Below, one piece after another: positions 26,478-35,817 of a stretch of DNA of 64,000 bases (position 1 is its first letter; every line of letters starts with the position of its first letter). The position numbers were made by a program, and so were the translations under genes. Source of the DNA: Bradyrhizobium sp. JYMT SZCCT0180 (GTDB lineage: Bacteria; Pseudomonadota; Alphaproteobacteria; Rhizobiales; Xanthobacteraceae); the NCBI RefSeq assembly GCF_018130165.1, contig NZ_JAFCLZ010000016.1, forward strand, positions 147,539-211,538. The letters run 5' to 3'. The notes under the pieces are model-generated. The model saw nothing but the letters and a program-made list of their open reading frames with translations. It was not told the origin of the DNA and searched no databases.

Positions 26478-27782
26478 ATGCTTTATCTGGAACTCGGGAT
26501 CGTAACGGTCCTGATCATCACCAATGGCCTGCTTTCAATGTCGGAACTTGCCATTGTCTCGTCGCGGCCGGCACGGCTCGCCGCGCTGGTCGAAAAGAAC
26601 GTCACCGGTTCCCGCCGTGCACTCGCGCTGGCTTCTGATCCCGGCAAGTTCCTGTCGACGGTCCAGATCGGGATCACGCTGATCGGCGTGCTGTCCGGTG
26701 CGATTTCCGGTGCCACGCTGGGCCAGCGCCTGACCAACCTGCTGGTCGAATCCGGATTATCCAAAGGCCTGGCTGACGCGATCGGCGTCGGCGTCGTGGT
26801 GAGTGTCATCACCTACGCCTCACTCATCATTGGCGAATTGGTTCCCAAGCAAATCGCCTTGCGCGACCCGGAATCGGTGGCGGTCCGCGTGGCGCCCTAC
26901 ATGACGCTGCTCTCGAAAGTTTCGTCACCCCTGGTGTGGCTGCTGGATCGCTCGGGCAAGGGGCTGTTGTGGCTGCTCGGTCACCGCGGTGAAGCCGAAG
27001 ACAAGGTCAGTGAGGACGAAATCCGCACATTGGTGGTCGAGGCTGAGAATGCAGGCGTGCTCGAACCCGGCGAAAAGGAAATGATCGCGGGCGTCATGCG
27101 GCTTGGCGATCTTCCGGTCGGCGCCGTCATGACGCCCCGCCCCGAAGCCAGCATGATCAATCTGGCGGATCCGCCTGAAATTATCTTTGCTGCGCTTGCC
27201 GGCAGCAACCATTCCCGCTTTGTGGTGTTCGACAAGGATCCGGATGCGGCGCTCGGCATTGTCCAGGCCAAAGACATGCTCGACAGCTATTTGTCGGGGC
27301 AGGCGCCTGATATTCGCAAGCTGGTTCGGGAGGCGCCGATCATTCCCGAATTCCTCGATGCCAGGGACGTCGTCGCGGTGCTGCGCGACTCCCCCGTGCA
27401 TATGGGGCTGGTGCATGACGAATACGGCGTGTTCCAGGGCGTCGTGACCAGCGCCGACATTCTCGAATCGATCGTCGGCGGCTTCCATACCGACGAGGGG
27501 CCGCCCGAAGCGGCCGTGGTGAAGCGGGGCGACGGCTCGTATCTGATCTCGGGCTGGATGCCTGCCGTCGAGTTCGCGAATTTGCTCCAGATCGTCCTGC
27601 CGTCGTCGCGGCAGTATCAAACCATGGCCGGCTTCCTGCTCCAGCAGTTCGGCGCGATACCTGGCGTCGGCGATCACGTGGAGGCGCAGGGCTGGCGCTT
27701 CGAAATCGTCGATCTCGATGGAAGGCGCATCGACAAGGTGCTGGCGACCCGCATCGACGATGCCGCCACAACGCCAGCTTGA
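26478..27782 (+). CDS. Hemolysin-like CNNM/CorC protein (DUF21-CBS-CorC_HlyC)
   Basis: This 434-residue protein has an N-terminal DUF21 membrane domain (about 1-190, ITNGLLSMSELAIVSSRPAR). A CBS pair follows (about 215-335, VMTPRPEASMINLADPPE and MGLVHDEYGVFQGVVTSADI), then a C-terminal CorC_HlyC domain (about 350-425). The family is linked to magnesium or cobalt efflux and ion homeostasis rather than to hemolysis. It is preceded by GGGAGA and transcribed convergently with the porin gene, 32 bases apart. Confidence 0.88.
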   Translation: MLYLELGIVTVLIITNGLLSMSELAIVSSRPARLAALVEKNVTGSRRALALASDPGKFLSTVQIGITLIGVLSGAISGATLGQRLTNLLVESGLSKGLADAIGVGVVVSVITYASLIIGELVPKQIALRDPESVAVRVAPYMTLLSKVSSPLVWLLDRSGKGLLWLLGHRGEAEDKVSEDEIRTLVVEAENAGVLEPGEKEMIAGVMRLGDLPVGAVMTPRPEASMINLADPPEIIFAALAGSNHSRFVVFDKDPDAALGIVQAKDMLDSYLSGQAPDIRKLVREAPIIPEFLDARDVVAVLRDSPVHMGLVHDEYGVFQGVVTSADILESIVGGFHTDEGPPEAAVVKRGDGSYLISGWMPAVEFANLLQIVLPSSRQYQTMAGFLLQQFGAIPGVGDHVEAQGWRFEIVDLDGRRIDKVLATRIDDAATTPA

Positions 27783-27814
27783 TGGCGCTATGCCGAATTT
27801 TCTGACGCCGAGGC

Positions 27815-29815
27815 TCAGAACTCGCCGTGCAAACGGCCCGAGAAGATCGAAACCGGGCCACGGTCGCCATTATAGGCGGGGTTTGCGATCAGCTGATAGT
27901 CGGCGGTGAAGGTGAAGGTCTTGTCGATCGCGAACGCGTAGTAGGTCTCGAAGATACGTTCATTGCGGTAGTTGAGCCGGCCGTCGCCGATCAGGAGACC
28001 GAGGCCGCCCGCCGCCAGGAAGTCGCGATGGTCAGATGACAACCCGTTGACGGCGCCACCGATGGCGAACGTGTCATTTGGACGGCCCCAATAGCTGCCC
28101 TTGACCGACAGTCCGGCGGAGACGCTGCGATCCACATCGGTGAACGACAGGATTTCGTTGCGCCCGTCGTTCCAGCTCGCGCGGGCGAACATCCCGACAT
28201 CCCTGACGATCTGCTGTTCGGCGTTGATGTAGAATCCGTACTTGGTGTTGTCGCGCCGGATGCCGACGATGACGTCGTTGATCTCGAGCGTCGGGTCCGC
28301 CGCTGATATCCCCAGCGCGTTTCGGTAGCTGCCGGTGTTGCCGCGATTGCCGAAAATGCCGAGCCTGAGCTTGCCGGGTTGATCGAAGATCGTGTGACGC
28401 TCCTCGAACTCCACCACCGCACCGCCGGACTTGAACACGAGGACGTCGCTGTTGGGCGCGTTGGGGACCTGGAACAGGCCGGCGCGAATGGCCCAGTCCT
28501 TGCGGTTGAGTTCGACCACGGCGCCACGGGTGAAGCCGGGCAGGTCGGCGGGGAAATCGTAGGCCGCCGATGACCACATCGCCCAGTTCATGAAGTCGAC
28601 GCGGGGGTCCTTGGCGTAGGAGTTGCCGTCAAAATAGTCGCCGACCGCAAAACGGCCGACCGTGACCGTGACGCGGTCGATGTCGCGCTTGCCCGCGAGT
28701 TGCATCGGACCGTCGGCGACATCTTCCTGTTCGCCGCCGAGGCCGAAGGTCTGGCGAAAGACGTAGCGCTGCGGGCGATATTTCGGATAGGGCGCGCCGC
28801 CCTTCTGCGCTTCGCCGTTGGGGAAGCCGGCAAGTCCCAGCGTGCTGTTGAGGCCAAAACCCTGCGCCAGTTCGGGGTTGAAATAGAACTCGCCGCCCTG
28901 CCACAGCCGCCAGCCGAGAAACACATCCGCGGTCCATGTCTGGCGGCCCTGGCCGCCGCCCGGAAGACTGTTGGTGCCCTCATAGGGCGAGCGCATGCGC
29001 GGATAGGCCTGCGCGATGACCGTGGTCTGCCCGTGCACGTTCCAGTTTTTCGGCTCGGGAAGCGCGGTGCGTCCATCGACCGGTTTGGGGCCCGCCCAAG
29101 GCGGTGTCTCCCACAGCCGATAATTCAGGCCGAGCTTGAACAGGTGAATGTTGGGATCGACGTTGACGCGCGGCAATCCGACGTCGGTCAGGTCGTAGGT
29201 CCGCCGCGCCAGGTCGACGTAGTTGTATTCGGCCTTGGCGGTCCAGTTGCCGCCGACCGCCACTTCGATGCCGAGGCCTGCGGTCCAGCCGACATGCGTG
29301 AGGTACCGCTTCGGCGGGATGATGACCCCGGTGTCGTTGAGGTTGACGTGGGTGCTTCCCCAAGCGATGCCGCCCGTGACGTAAGGCATCCACGTTCCCA
29401 TCGCGTAGCCGACCCGGCCGCGCGCGGTTGCGATGTAATCGATGGTGCTGTTGAACGGAGCCGGCGCGAGCCGCGGAATGTCCACCGGGCTACCGAACGA
29501 AACGTCAGCCTCCACACCGAGCACGACCCTGTTTGCCAGCTGGTGGTTGTAGCCGGCCTGGTAGCCGCCGGTCAGTCCCGTGACGCTGTGCGGAAGGAAC
29601 ACGCCCTGCAAGGGCTCCGTGTTGGTGCCCGGGCCGAGGCTGCCGCTGCCGTAACCGACATGGCCGCCCACATAGAACCCGGTCCAGTTATAGACGGCCC
29701 TGAGCGCAGGCGCCTTGAGAGACAGATCAGCCGCCAGGACGGGACTGGCGAGCGTCATGGCGCCGACGGCGGCGCCAGCCAAAACATGCTGCAGGGATTG
29801 GCGGTACGAACCCAT
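27815..29815 (-). CDS. Outer-membrane fusion: Omp31-like beta-barrel plus OprB-type carbohydrate porin
   Basis: This 666-residue protein has a signal peptide (MGSYRQSLQHVLAGAAVGAM onward) cleaved near LAADLS. The first half is an Omp31/opacity-type eight-strand barrel (YNWTGFYVGGHVGYGSGSLG, YIATARGRVGYAMGTWMPYV, WTAGLGIEVAVGGNWTAKAE, ending LFKLGLNYRLW at about 275). The second half, from about 300 to the end, is OprB-like (QTWTADVFLGWRLWQGGEFY, YFDGNSYAKDPRVDFMNWAM, ETYYAFAIDKTFTFTADYQL). The longest frame extends to 30259 but its extra 148 residues overlap the divergent gene and lack homology. It probably forms two barrels or one composite solute channel. Confidence 0.8.
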   Translation of the reverse strand: MGSYRQSLQHVLAGAAVGAMTLASPVLAADLSLKAPALRAVYNWTGFYVGGHVGYGSGSLGPGTNTEPLQGVFLPHSVTGLTGGYQAGYNHQLANRVVLGVEADVSFGSPVDIPRLAPAPFNSTIDYIATARGRVGYAMGTWMPYVTGGIAWGSTHVNLNDTGVIIPPKRYLTHVGWTAGLGIEVAVGGNWTAKAEYNYVDLARRTYDLTDVGLPRVNVDPNIHLFKLGLNYRLWETPPWAGPKPVDGRTALPEPKNWNVHGQTTVIAQAYPRMRSPYEGTNSLPGGGQGRQTWTADVFLGWRLWQGGEFYFNPELAQGFGLNSTLGLAGFPNGEAQKGGAPYPKYRPQRYVFRQTFGLGGEQEDVADGPMQLAGKRDIDRVTVTVGRFAVGDYFDGNSYAKDPRVDFMNWAMWSSAAYDFPADLPGFTRGAVVELNRKDWAIRAGLFQVPNAPNSDVLVFKSGGAVVEFEERHTIFDQPGKLRLGIFGNRGNTGSYRNALGISAADPTLEINDVIVGIRRDNTKYGFYINAEQQIVRDVGMFARASWNDGRNEILSFTDVDRSVSAGLSVKGSYWGRPNDTFAIGGAVNGLSSDHRDFLAAGGLGLLIGDGRLNYRNERIFETYYAFAIDKTFTFTADYQLIANPAYNGDRGPVSIFSGRLHGEF

Positions 29816-30155
29816 GATGCGGCCTGTTCCAGCGCGAAGCGGGCTGCGGTCTCGTGCCATCACTGCAAATTTGAACGCCTGCCGCCACCCAAGAAATGAA
29901 GTCATCAACCCCGCCGCCCCCGGTCGGCTTCTTCCCCGATTCGTCCGCTCAAAGCCAGATCGGGGAAAAGCACCATACACCCCCACTCCTAGTTGCAAGT
30001 AATTCGCAACAGAAACAAGTGGAGGTCGGTACTGGATGGCATTCTCACGTGACAGTTTTGTAACGGCTCTCGGAGCGGGGGTGGGTGAGGGCGGACGCCG
30101 GTGTTTCGCGCCCGGCAGATCGCCTGCTAGGCTGCGCCGAAACGACGGAAATGCC

Positions 30156-31043
30156 ATGCGCCTGAGTGTCTCGATCGGAGTGTTTCTTGTGTTCGGGACG
30201 ATAGCTGCGGCGATCGCAGAGCAGGATTTGAAATCCAAGGCCACCGACGCCACCGACACTGCCGTCGACGTCGAACTGGTGATCGGAACCGACGTCTCCT
30301 ACTCGATGGACACGAAAGCGCTCGCTGCGCAACGCGAGGCCTACGCGGAGGCCATCGTCTCGCAAGCATTCCTTGAATCCGTCGCGGCAGGGCCGAATAA
30401 AAAGATTGCGATCACCTATTTCGAATGGTCGGCGTTCCGCGACCAGCGGCTTCTCGTTCCCTGGCGGGTGATCGATGGCCTGGAATCGGCCTCGGCGGTG
30501 GCCGCGGAGATCGCGAAAACGCCGATACGGCGGGGTACGCAGACCTCGATCTCCGCCGCAATCAATTTCGCGATTCCGCTATTTGATGCAAATCCCTATC
30601 GCGGGCTGCGGCGCCTGATCGATATTACCGGAGACGGGCCGAACACTGTCGGCGGCCCGGTCGCCGATGCGCGCGATGCGGCGTTGGCGAAGGGCATTGC
30701 CATCAACGGCCTTGCCATCATGGCCAAGCAGCAGCCGAACGTTATGGATATCGCCGACCTCGATTTGTATTACGAGGATTGCGTGATTGGCGGGCCGGGC
30801 GCGTTCGTCGTCGCCAACAAGGTCGAGGACGAACTCAAGGAGGCGGTCCGCACCAAGCTCATTCGTGAGATCAGGGGACCGGCGCAGGATCAGAAGATCG
30901 TTCCGGCCACCGAGAAACAAACCCGGGTCTCCTGCTTGATCGGCGAGCAGATGTGGCAGGAGCGCTGGGGCCGCCCGTTCGAGCAGAGCCCGAAATGCCC
31001 TGATCCCACCAAAATGTGCGGGACGATCCCGCCAAGGGGCTAG
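30156..31043 (+). CDS. DUF1194 domain protein (vWFA-like, secreted)
   Basis: This 295-residue DUF1194 protein is related to von Willebrand factor A domains. It has a signal peptide (MRLSVSIGVFLVFGTIAAAI) and the MIDAS-like segment ELVIGTDVSYSMDTKALAAQ, where DxSxS would bind a metal. Further conserved parts are GTQTSISAAINFAI and DITGDGPNTVGGPVADAR. Common in alphaproteobacteria; the function is unknown. The frame opens at 30036, but the ATG at 30156 gives a proper signal peptide. Divergent from the porin gene. Confidence 0.82.
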   Translation: MRLSVSIGVFLVFGTIAAAIAEQDLKSKATDATDTAVDVELVIGTDVSYSMDTKALAAQREAYAEAIVSQAFLESVAAGPNKKIAITYFEWSAFRDQRLLVPWRVIDGLESASAVAAEIAKTPIRRGTQTSISAAINFAIPLFDANPYRGLRRLIDITGDGPNTVGGPVADARDAALAKGIAINGLAIMAKQQPNVMDIADLDLYYEDCVIGGPGAFVVANKVEDELKEAVRTKLIREIRGPAQDQKIVPATEKQTRVSCLIGEQMWQERWGRPFEQSPKCPDPTKMCGTIPPRG

Positions 31044-31063
31044 CTGAAATGGTCCAAAAAAAT

Positions 31064-31093
31064 GACCCGCCCGGGGGGACAGCCGGGCGGGTC
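31064..31093 (-). terminator. Rho-independent terminator, minus strand
   Basis: An 11-bp perfect stem (GACCCGCCCGG/CCGGGCGGGTC) with an 8-base loop is followed on the minus strand by a run of seven T. It would stop transcription coming from the creatininase gene about 170 bases upstream and also sits 20 bases after the DUF1194 stop, where it may serve the plus strand less efficiently. Confidence 0.75.
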
Positions 31094-31260
31094 GGTTCGG
31101 CACAGGGTGGATGAGGCGCCATGCCGGACAGGGAACCACGAGAGCAACCGTGAGGCGGTCATCGTGGTCCGCACCCAGTTGGACGGCGCCATCCCGATTC
31201 CGGTTCGAACGAAGTTTGGGGAATCCGGACTGGAGATTATTCGGCAGTCAATACAGTCGC

Positions 31261-32082
31261 TTAGAGGATAAAATCCGGGCCACTCGCCAGCCTCTTCACG
31301 TCGAATTTATCGACATCGTCAAGCAATTCGCAGAACGCGCGGGCGCCGTGATCGAGCAGCTTTTCGCCCTTTTCAGCGGTAGCCTGGGTAGCGTCGCCGA
31401 CGGCGCCGCTGCCGTGCAGGTCCTGCGCCTGCCAGGCGAATGGTACGGGCCGATGCGCCGACAGCCAGCGGTGATCCTTTTCCATCGCGATGCTGCTCGG
31501 GTGAAAATCGATGATCGCCTCCTGGCGCACGGTGTGCGGATATCGCGCCAGCATGATCGAGGTTTCAACCGCGCCGCCATGGATGCCGTGGCGCAGTTCT
31601 TCCGCCGGGAACAGTCCGTCCGGGACGCCGAAGCGCGACCAGCTGGTGGTGACCACAAGCAGTCCATGCTGTGCGCGGAGATCCTGCGCGACCAGTGTCA
31701 TCGCCGCGCTGTTGCCGCCATGGCTCGTCACCATCACGAGCTTCCTGACGCCGGCGCGCGCGACGCTTTCGCCGAGCGCCATCCAGCTCTTCAGCGCGAT
31801 TTCAGTGGGCAGCGTCAGCGTGCCCGGATAATCGATATGTTCGGTGGAAATCCCAACCGGCTGCAGCGGCAGGAACGTGACCGGAACGCTCACCGGCAGC
31901 AGCTCGCGGACCCGCGCCAGATAGGCCTCGCCGATCATGACATCGGTACCGAGCGGCAAATGCGGGCCGTGCTGTTCGGTTGCCGCCAGCGGCAGCACCG
32001 CGATCCAGCGCTCGGGGCCGCTGGCTGCGATCTCGGGCCAGTGGATGTCGGTCCAGTTGCGGGGCGGAACAGGCGAAGTCAT
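31261..32082 (-). CDS. Creatininase family amidohydrolase
   Basis: This 273-residue protein is full length for the family. Metal ligands are visible in VLPLAATEQHGPHLPLGTDV (Glu, His, Asp), VMVTSHGGNSAAM (His) and HGIHGGAVETSIML (Glu). Members hydrolyse cyclic or linear amides, including creatinine and formylamino-pyrimidine compounds. It is divergent from a NitT/TauT-type ABC importer with a 135-base shared promoter region, so its substrate may be what that importer brings in. This link is inference. Confidence 0.87.
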   Translation of the reverse strand: MTSPVPPRNWTDIHWPEIAASGPERWIAVLPLAATEQHGPHLPLGTDVMIGEAYLARVRELLPVSVPVTFLPLQPVGISTEHIDYPGTLTLPTEIALKSWMALGESVARAGVRKLVMVTSHGGNSAAMTLVAQDLRAQHGLLVVTTSWSRFGVPDGLFPAEELRHGIHGGAVETSIMLARYPHTVRQEAIIDFHPSSIAMEKDHRWLSAHRPVPFAWQAQDLHGSGAVGDATQATAEKGEKLLDHGARAFCELLDDVDKFDVKRLASGPDFIL

Positions 32083-32217
32083 CGAGCCAAGCGTTTCTTT
32101 GAATGGATTTGCAGGGTAGTTTGTTAGTCAACCAGGGACGATATCTCCCTCCTTGGGGGCGTGATCCACGTCCACACCCTCCTTATCATGGGCCAGAATG
32201 ATCGACGGAGTCCAACC

Positions 32218-33237
32218 ATGAACCCGGCCTTTTTGCCGCGAACGTTAACCGCAGCCCTATTGGCGCTGGTGGCCGCGCTGGCGCCAGCGCGCGGGCAGAC
32301 CCTCGACAAGGTCTCGTTTGGAACCAACTGGGTCGCGGAAGCCGAGCATGGCGGCTTCTTCCAGGCCGTCGCCGACGGCACCTACAAGAATTACGGGCTT
32401 GACGTCACCATCGTGCCTGGTGGCCCCAACAGCAACAACCGCATGCTGCTGATCGCCGGCAAGCTCGACTTCTTCATGAGCGCGAACACGCTGCAATCCT
32501 TCGATGCCGTCACCAACAAGGTGCCGCTGGTGGCGGTCGCCGCCATCTTCCAGAAGGATCCGCAGGTCTTTCTGACCCATCCGGAATTCAAGATCGGCAA
32601 ACTCGAAGACCTCAAGCCGCTGACGCTGCTGGTGTCGAAGGAAGGCGTCGCAAGCTATTTCCAGTGGCTGAAGTCCGAGTATGGGTTTAGCGAGAGCAAG
32701 GTCAAACCCTACACCTTCAATTCGCAGCCATTCATCGTGAACAAGCAAAGCGCGATGCAGGGCTACGTCACCTCCGAGCCGTACGCGGTCGAAAAGGCCG
32801 CTGGCTTCAAGCCGAACGTGGTGCTGCTGGCCGATTACGGCTTCAACGCCTATTCGACCCTGATCGAGACCCGCACCGAGATCGTCGACAAGAAGCCCGA
32901 CCTGGTGCAGCGCTTCGTCGATGCGTCCATGATCGGCTGGTACAACTATCTCTACGGCGACAACACGCCGGGCAATGCCATGATCAAGAAGCTCAATCCG
33001 GAAATGACCGATGAGTTGCTGAAATATTCCACGGCCAAGATGAAGGAATACGGCATCGTCGATTCCGGCGAGACCTTGAAGGACGGCATCGGCGCCATGA
33101 CCGATGCGCGCGTCGCCAGCTTCTTCGACAAGATGGTGCGCGCCGGCGTGGTCCGCCGCGATATCGACTACCGCCAGGCCTATACGCTGCGCTTCATCAA
33201 CAAGGGCGTCGGCCTCAATCTGCGGCCGAAGAACTAG
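32218..33237 (+). CDS. NitT/TauT-type ABC transporter, substrate-binding protein (NMT1-like)
   Basis: This 339-residue NMT1/THI5-like binding protein has a signal peptide (PRTLTAALLALVAALAPARG then Q). It continues VSFGTNWVAEAEHGGFFQAV, YKNYGLDVTIVPGGPNSNN, LLIAGKLDFFMSANTLQSF and VTSEPYAVEKAAG. The family binds pyrimidines, aromatic acids, sulfonates and similar small organics. Start at 32218 follows GGAG. First gene of a run of five closely spaced genes. Confidence 0.88.
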   Translation: MNPAFLPRTLTAALLALVAALAPARGQTLDKVSFGTNWVAEAEHGGFFQAVADGTYKNYGLDVTIVPGGPNSNNRMLLIAGKLDFFMSANTLQSFDAVTNKVPLVAVAAIFQKDPQVFLTHPEFKIGKLEDLKPLTLLVSKEGVASYFQWLKSEYGFSESKVKPYTFNSQPFIVNKQSAMQGYVTSEPYAVEKAAGFKPNVVLLADYGFNAYSTLIETRTEIVDKKPDLVQRFVDASMIGWYNYLYGDNTPGNAMIKKLNPEMTDELLKYSTAKMKEYGIVDSGETLKDGIGAMTDARVASFFDKMVRAGVVRRDIDYRQAYTLRFINKGVGLNLRPKN

Positions 33238-33242
33238 GCGTG

Positions 33243-34043
33243 ATGGCCGGACCCGCTTTGTCTGAAGCCGATGCGATGGCGGTGAGCCTTGGTGCCGTCA
33301 CCAAGGTCTATGACAATGGTGTGGCCGCGCTTGGACCGCTCGACCTCGACGTCAGGCGCGGCGAATTCGTCTCCTTGCTCGGCCCCTCCGGCTGCGGCAA
33401 ATCCACCGCCTTGCGGCTGATTGCGGGACTGACCACGCCGAGTTCAGGTGTGGTCGGCGTTTCGCAACGCGCGAACGAAACCCGTGCGGGTCATGCCATC
33501 GGCTTTGTGTTTCAGGAGCCGACCCTGATGCCGTGGGCCAGCGTGCAGGACAATGTCCGGCTGCCGCTGAAGCTTGCCGGCATGCCGGCGACGGAAGCGG
33601 ACAGGCGGATCAGCGAGGCGCTGGCGCAGGTGGCCCTGTCGGAGTTCGCCGCTGCATACCCGCGCGAATTGTCCGGCGGCATGAAGATGCGGGTATCGCT
33701 GGCGCGGGCGCTGGTCACCCGTCCGGATATTCTGTTGATGGACGAGCCGTTCGCCGCACTCGACGAGATCACCCGCTTCCGTCTCAACAACGATCTCCTG
33801 GAGCTGTGGCGCAAGCTGAATATGACGGTCATCTTCGTCACCCATTCGGTGTTCGAGTCGGTGTATCTGTCGCAGCGCGTGGTCGTGATGTCGTCACGGC
33901 CGGGGCGCGTCAGCGCCGAGTTTCGCATCGACACGCCGGAGCCGCGGGTCGAGGACTTCCGGATGTCGGCTTCCTATGCCGCCTATTGCCGCGAGGTCTC
34001 ACAAGCGCTGGTGCCCTCCTATTCGGGGCTAACAAGCGCATGA
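33243..34043 (+). CDS. NitT/TauT-type ABC transporter ATP-binding protein
   Basis: This 266-residue ATPase has Walker A LLGPSGCGKSTALRLIAG, Q-loop GFVFQEPTLMPWASV, signature ELSGGMKMRVSLARAL, Walker B ILLMDEPFAALDEITR and the switch His in FVTHSVFES, in the pattern of SsuB/TauB. It starts 5 bases after the binding-protein gene and its stop overlaps the permease start (ATGA). Confidence 0.92.
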   Translation: MAGPALSEADAMAVSLGAVTKVYDNGVAALGPLDLDVRRGEFVSLLGPSGCGKSTALRLIAGLTTPSSGVVGVSQRANETRAGHAIGFVFQEPTLMPWASVQDNVRLPLKLAGMPATEADRRISEALAQVALSEFAAAYPRELSGGMKMRVSLARALVTRPDILLMDEPFAALDEITRFRLNNDLLELWRKLNMTVIFVTHSVFESVYLSQRVVVMSSRPGRVSAEFRIDTPEPRVEDFRMSASYAAYCREVSQALVPSYSGLTSA

Positions 34044-34828
34044 GTTCTTCACGGGATTTTGTTCGCTTTTTGCTACCCGTCGTGGTGCTCGCCGCCGGCA
34101 TCGCGTTGTGGGAACTGGTGGTGCGCGTCAACGACATCCAGCCCTATGTGCTGCCGGGGCCGTCAGCGGTGTTCCAGACGCTGGTGGCGGACTGGCCGGT
34201 GCTGTCGGAATCCCTCGGCGTCACCTTGCTGACCACGCTGGAAGGATTCGTCGCCGCCGCCATCGGCGGCGTCGCGCTGGCGCTGTTGTTCAATCAATCG
34301 AAATGGCTGGAATATTCGCTGTTTCCCTATGCAGTGATCCTGCAGGTCACGCCCGTGATCGCGATCGCGCCATTGCTATTGATCTATCTGCAGCAACAGA
34401 CCGCGGTGATCGTTTGCGCCTGGATCGTCGCCTTCTTTCCGGTGCTGTCCAACACCACGCTCGGGCTCAATTCGGTCGACCGCAATCTGGCCGGCCTGTT
34501 CAGCCTCTATGGCGCGTCGCGGCTGCAGACGCTGCGGTACCTGAAATTGCCAGCAGCATTGCCCTATATTCTCGGTGGATTGCGGATCGCGGGCGGACTA
34601 TCCCTGATTGGCGCCGTGGTCGCCGAAATCGCGGCCGGCACGGCGGGCGCGGGCTCGGGCCTCGCGTTCCGTATTGCCGAGTCCGGTTACCGTCTCAACA
34701 TTCCCCGAATGTTCGCCGCTCTGCTGTTGCTCTCCGTCGCCGGGATTGTCATCTATGGCCTGCTGGCGCTAATTTCGCATCTGGTACTGCGGCGCTGGCA
34801 TGAAAGCGCGCTTCGAAAGGAAAACTGA
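34040..34828 (+). CDS. NitT/TauT-type ABC transporter permease
   Basis: This 262-residue permease is of the SsuC/TauC family. It has VLAAGIALWELVVRVNDI at the N-terminus, YVLPGPSAVFQTL, and the EAA loop NLAGLFSLYGASRLQTLRYL followed by PAALPYILGGLRIAGG. The ATG at 34040 overlaps the ATPase stop as ATGA; the much longer open frame upstream is out of register with the ATPase gene. Its own stop overlaps the dehydrogenase start as TGATG. Confidence 0.9.
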   Translation: MSSSRDFVRFLLPVVVLAAGIALWELVVRVNDIQPYVLPGPSAVFQTLVADWPVLSESLGVTLLTTLEGFVAAAIGGVALALLFNQSKWLEYSLFPYAVILQVTPVIAIAPLLLIYLQQQTAVIVCAWIVAFFPVLSNTTLGLNSVDRNLAGLFSLYGASRLQTLRYLKLPAALPYILGGLRIAGGLSLIGAVVAEIAAGTAGAGSGLAFRIAESGYRLNIPRMFAALLLLSVAGIVIYGLLALISHLVLRRWHESALRKEN

Positions 34829-35817
34829 TGGCTGCCGGGAATATTTCGTCCGAAAAGATCGATTTGCTGGTCTATGGGCCAATCAGGCCGATCCTCGAAA
34901 ACGGCTTCTCCGACCAATATGTACTGCACAAGGCGGAGAGCCGGGCGGATCTCGAACGGCTGACGCCGGACGTGCTGGCCAAGACCCGCGGCATGGCGGT
35001 GACCTATCATTCGGTGCCGGCCGACGCCAAGGCGTTGTCACATTTTCCCAAGCTCGAAATCATCGCCAGCTTCGGCGTCGGCTACGACCACGTCGATTGC
35101 AACTATTCGCGCGAACACAATGTGGTGGTCACCAACACGCCCGACGTGCTGACCGAAGAGGTCGCCGACGTCGCGATGGGGCTGTTGATCTCGACCTTGC
35201 GCGAATTCGTCAAGGCCGACCGCTATCTGCGTTCGGGCCTGTGGCAGACGCAGAATTATCCGCTCAGCGTCGGCTCGCTGCGCGACCGCAAGGTCGGCAT
35301 CGTCGGCATGGGTCGCATCGGCCAGGCCATCGGCCGCCGGCTCGAAGCCTCGCTGGTGCCGGTATCCTATCATTCGCGCAATCCGTCATCGGCCGTCTCC
35401 TACAAGCACTATGGCGACCTGATGGAGATGGCGAAGGCGGTCGATACGCTGATCGTGATCGTGCCCGGCGGCGCCTCTACCGCGAAGATGATCAACGCCG
35501 ACGTCCTCAAGGCGCTCGGTCCGCGCGGCGTGCTGATCAACGTCGCGCGCGGTTCCGTGGTCGATGAGGAGGCGCTGGTCGCCGCGCTGAAGTCAGGCAC
35601 AATCCTGGCCGCGGGCCTCGACGTGTTCGCCAAGGAGCCGAGCGTGCCGGATGAACTGAAGGCGATGCAAAATGTCGTGCTGCTGCCACATATCGGCTCA
35701 GCCTCGGTGGTAACGCGCAATGCGATGGATCAGCTCGTGGTCGATAACATCAAGAACTGGTTTGCCGGCAAGGCGCCGCTGACGCCGGTACCGGAAACGC
35801 CGGTGAAGGGGCGCTGA
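34828..35817 (+). CDS. D-isomer-specific 2-hydroxyacid dehydrogenase
   Basis: This 329-residue NAD(P) oxidoreductase has the nucleotide motif VGIVGMGRIGQAIGRRLEAS, catalytic Arg in LINVARGSVVDEEALVAALK, Glu in LDVFAKEPSVPDEL, and His in VVLLPHIGSAS. It resembles hydroxypyruvate/glyoxylate reductases. Its overlap with the permease stop suggests that the imported compound or its product is a 2-oxo or 2-hydroxy acid. No substrate is proven. Confidence 0.9.
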   Translation: MAAGNISSEKIDLLVYGPIRPILENGFSDQYVLHKAESRADLERLTPDVLAKTRGMAVTYHSVPADAKALSHFPKLEIIASFGVGYDHVDCNYSREHNVVVTNTPDVLTEEVADVAMGLLISTLREFVKADRYLRSGLWQTQNYPLSVGSLRDRKVGIVGMGRIGQAIGRRLEASLVPVSYHSRNPSSAVSYKHYGDLMEMAKAVDTLIVIVPGGASTAKMINADVLKALGPRGVLINVARGSVVDEEALVAALKSGTILAAGLDVFAKEPSVPDELKAMQNVVLLPHIGSASVVTRNAMDQLVVDNIKNWFAGKAPLTPVPETPVKGR

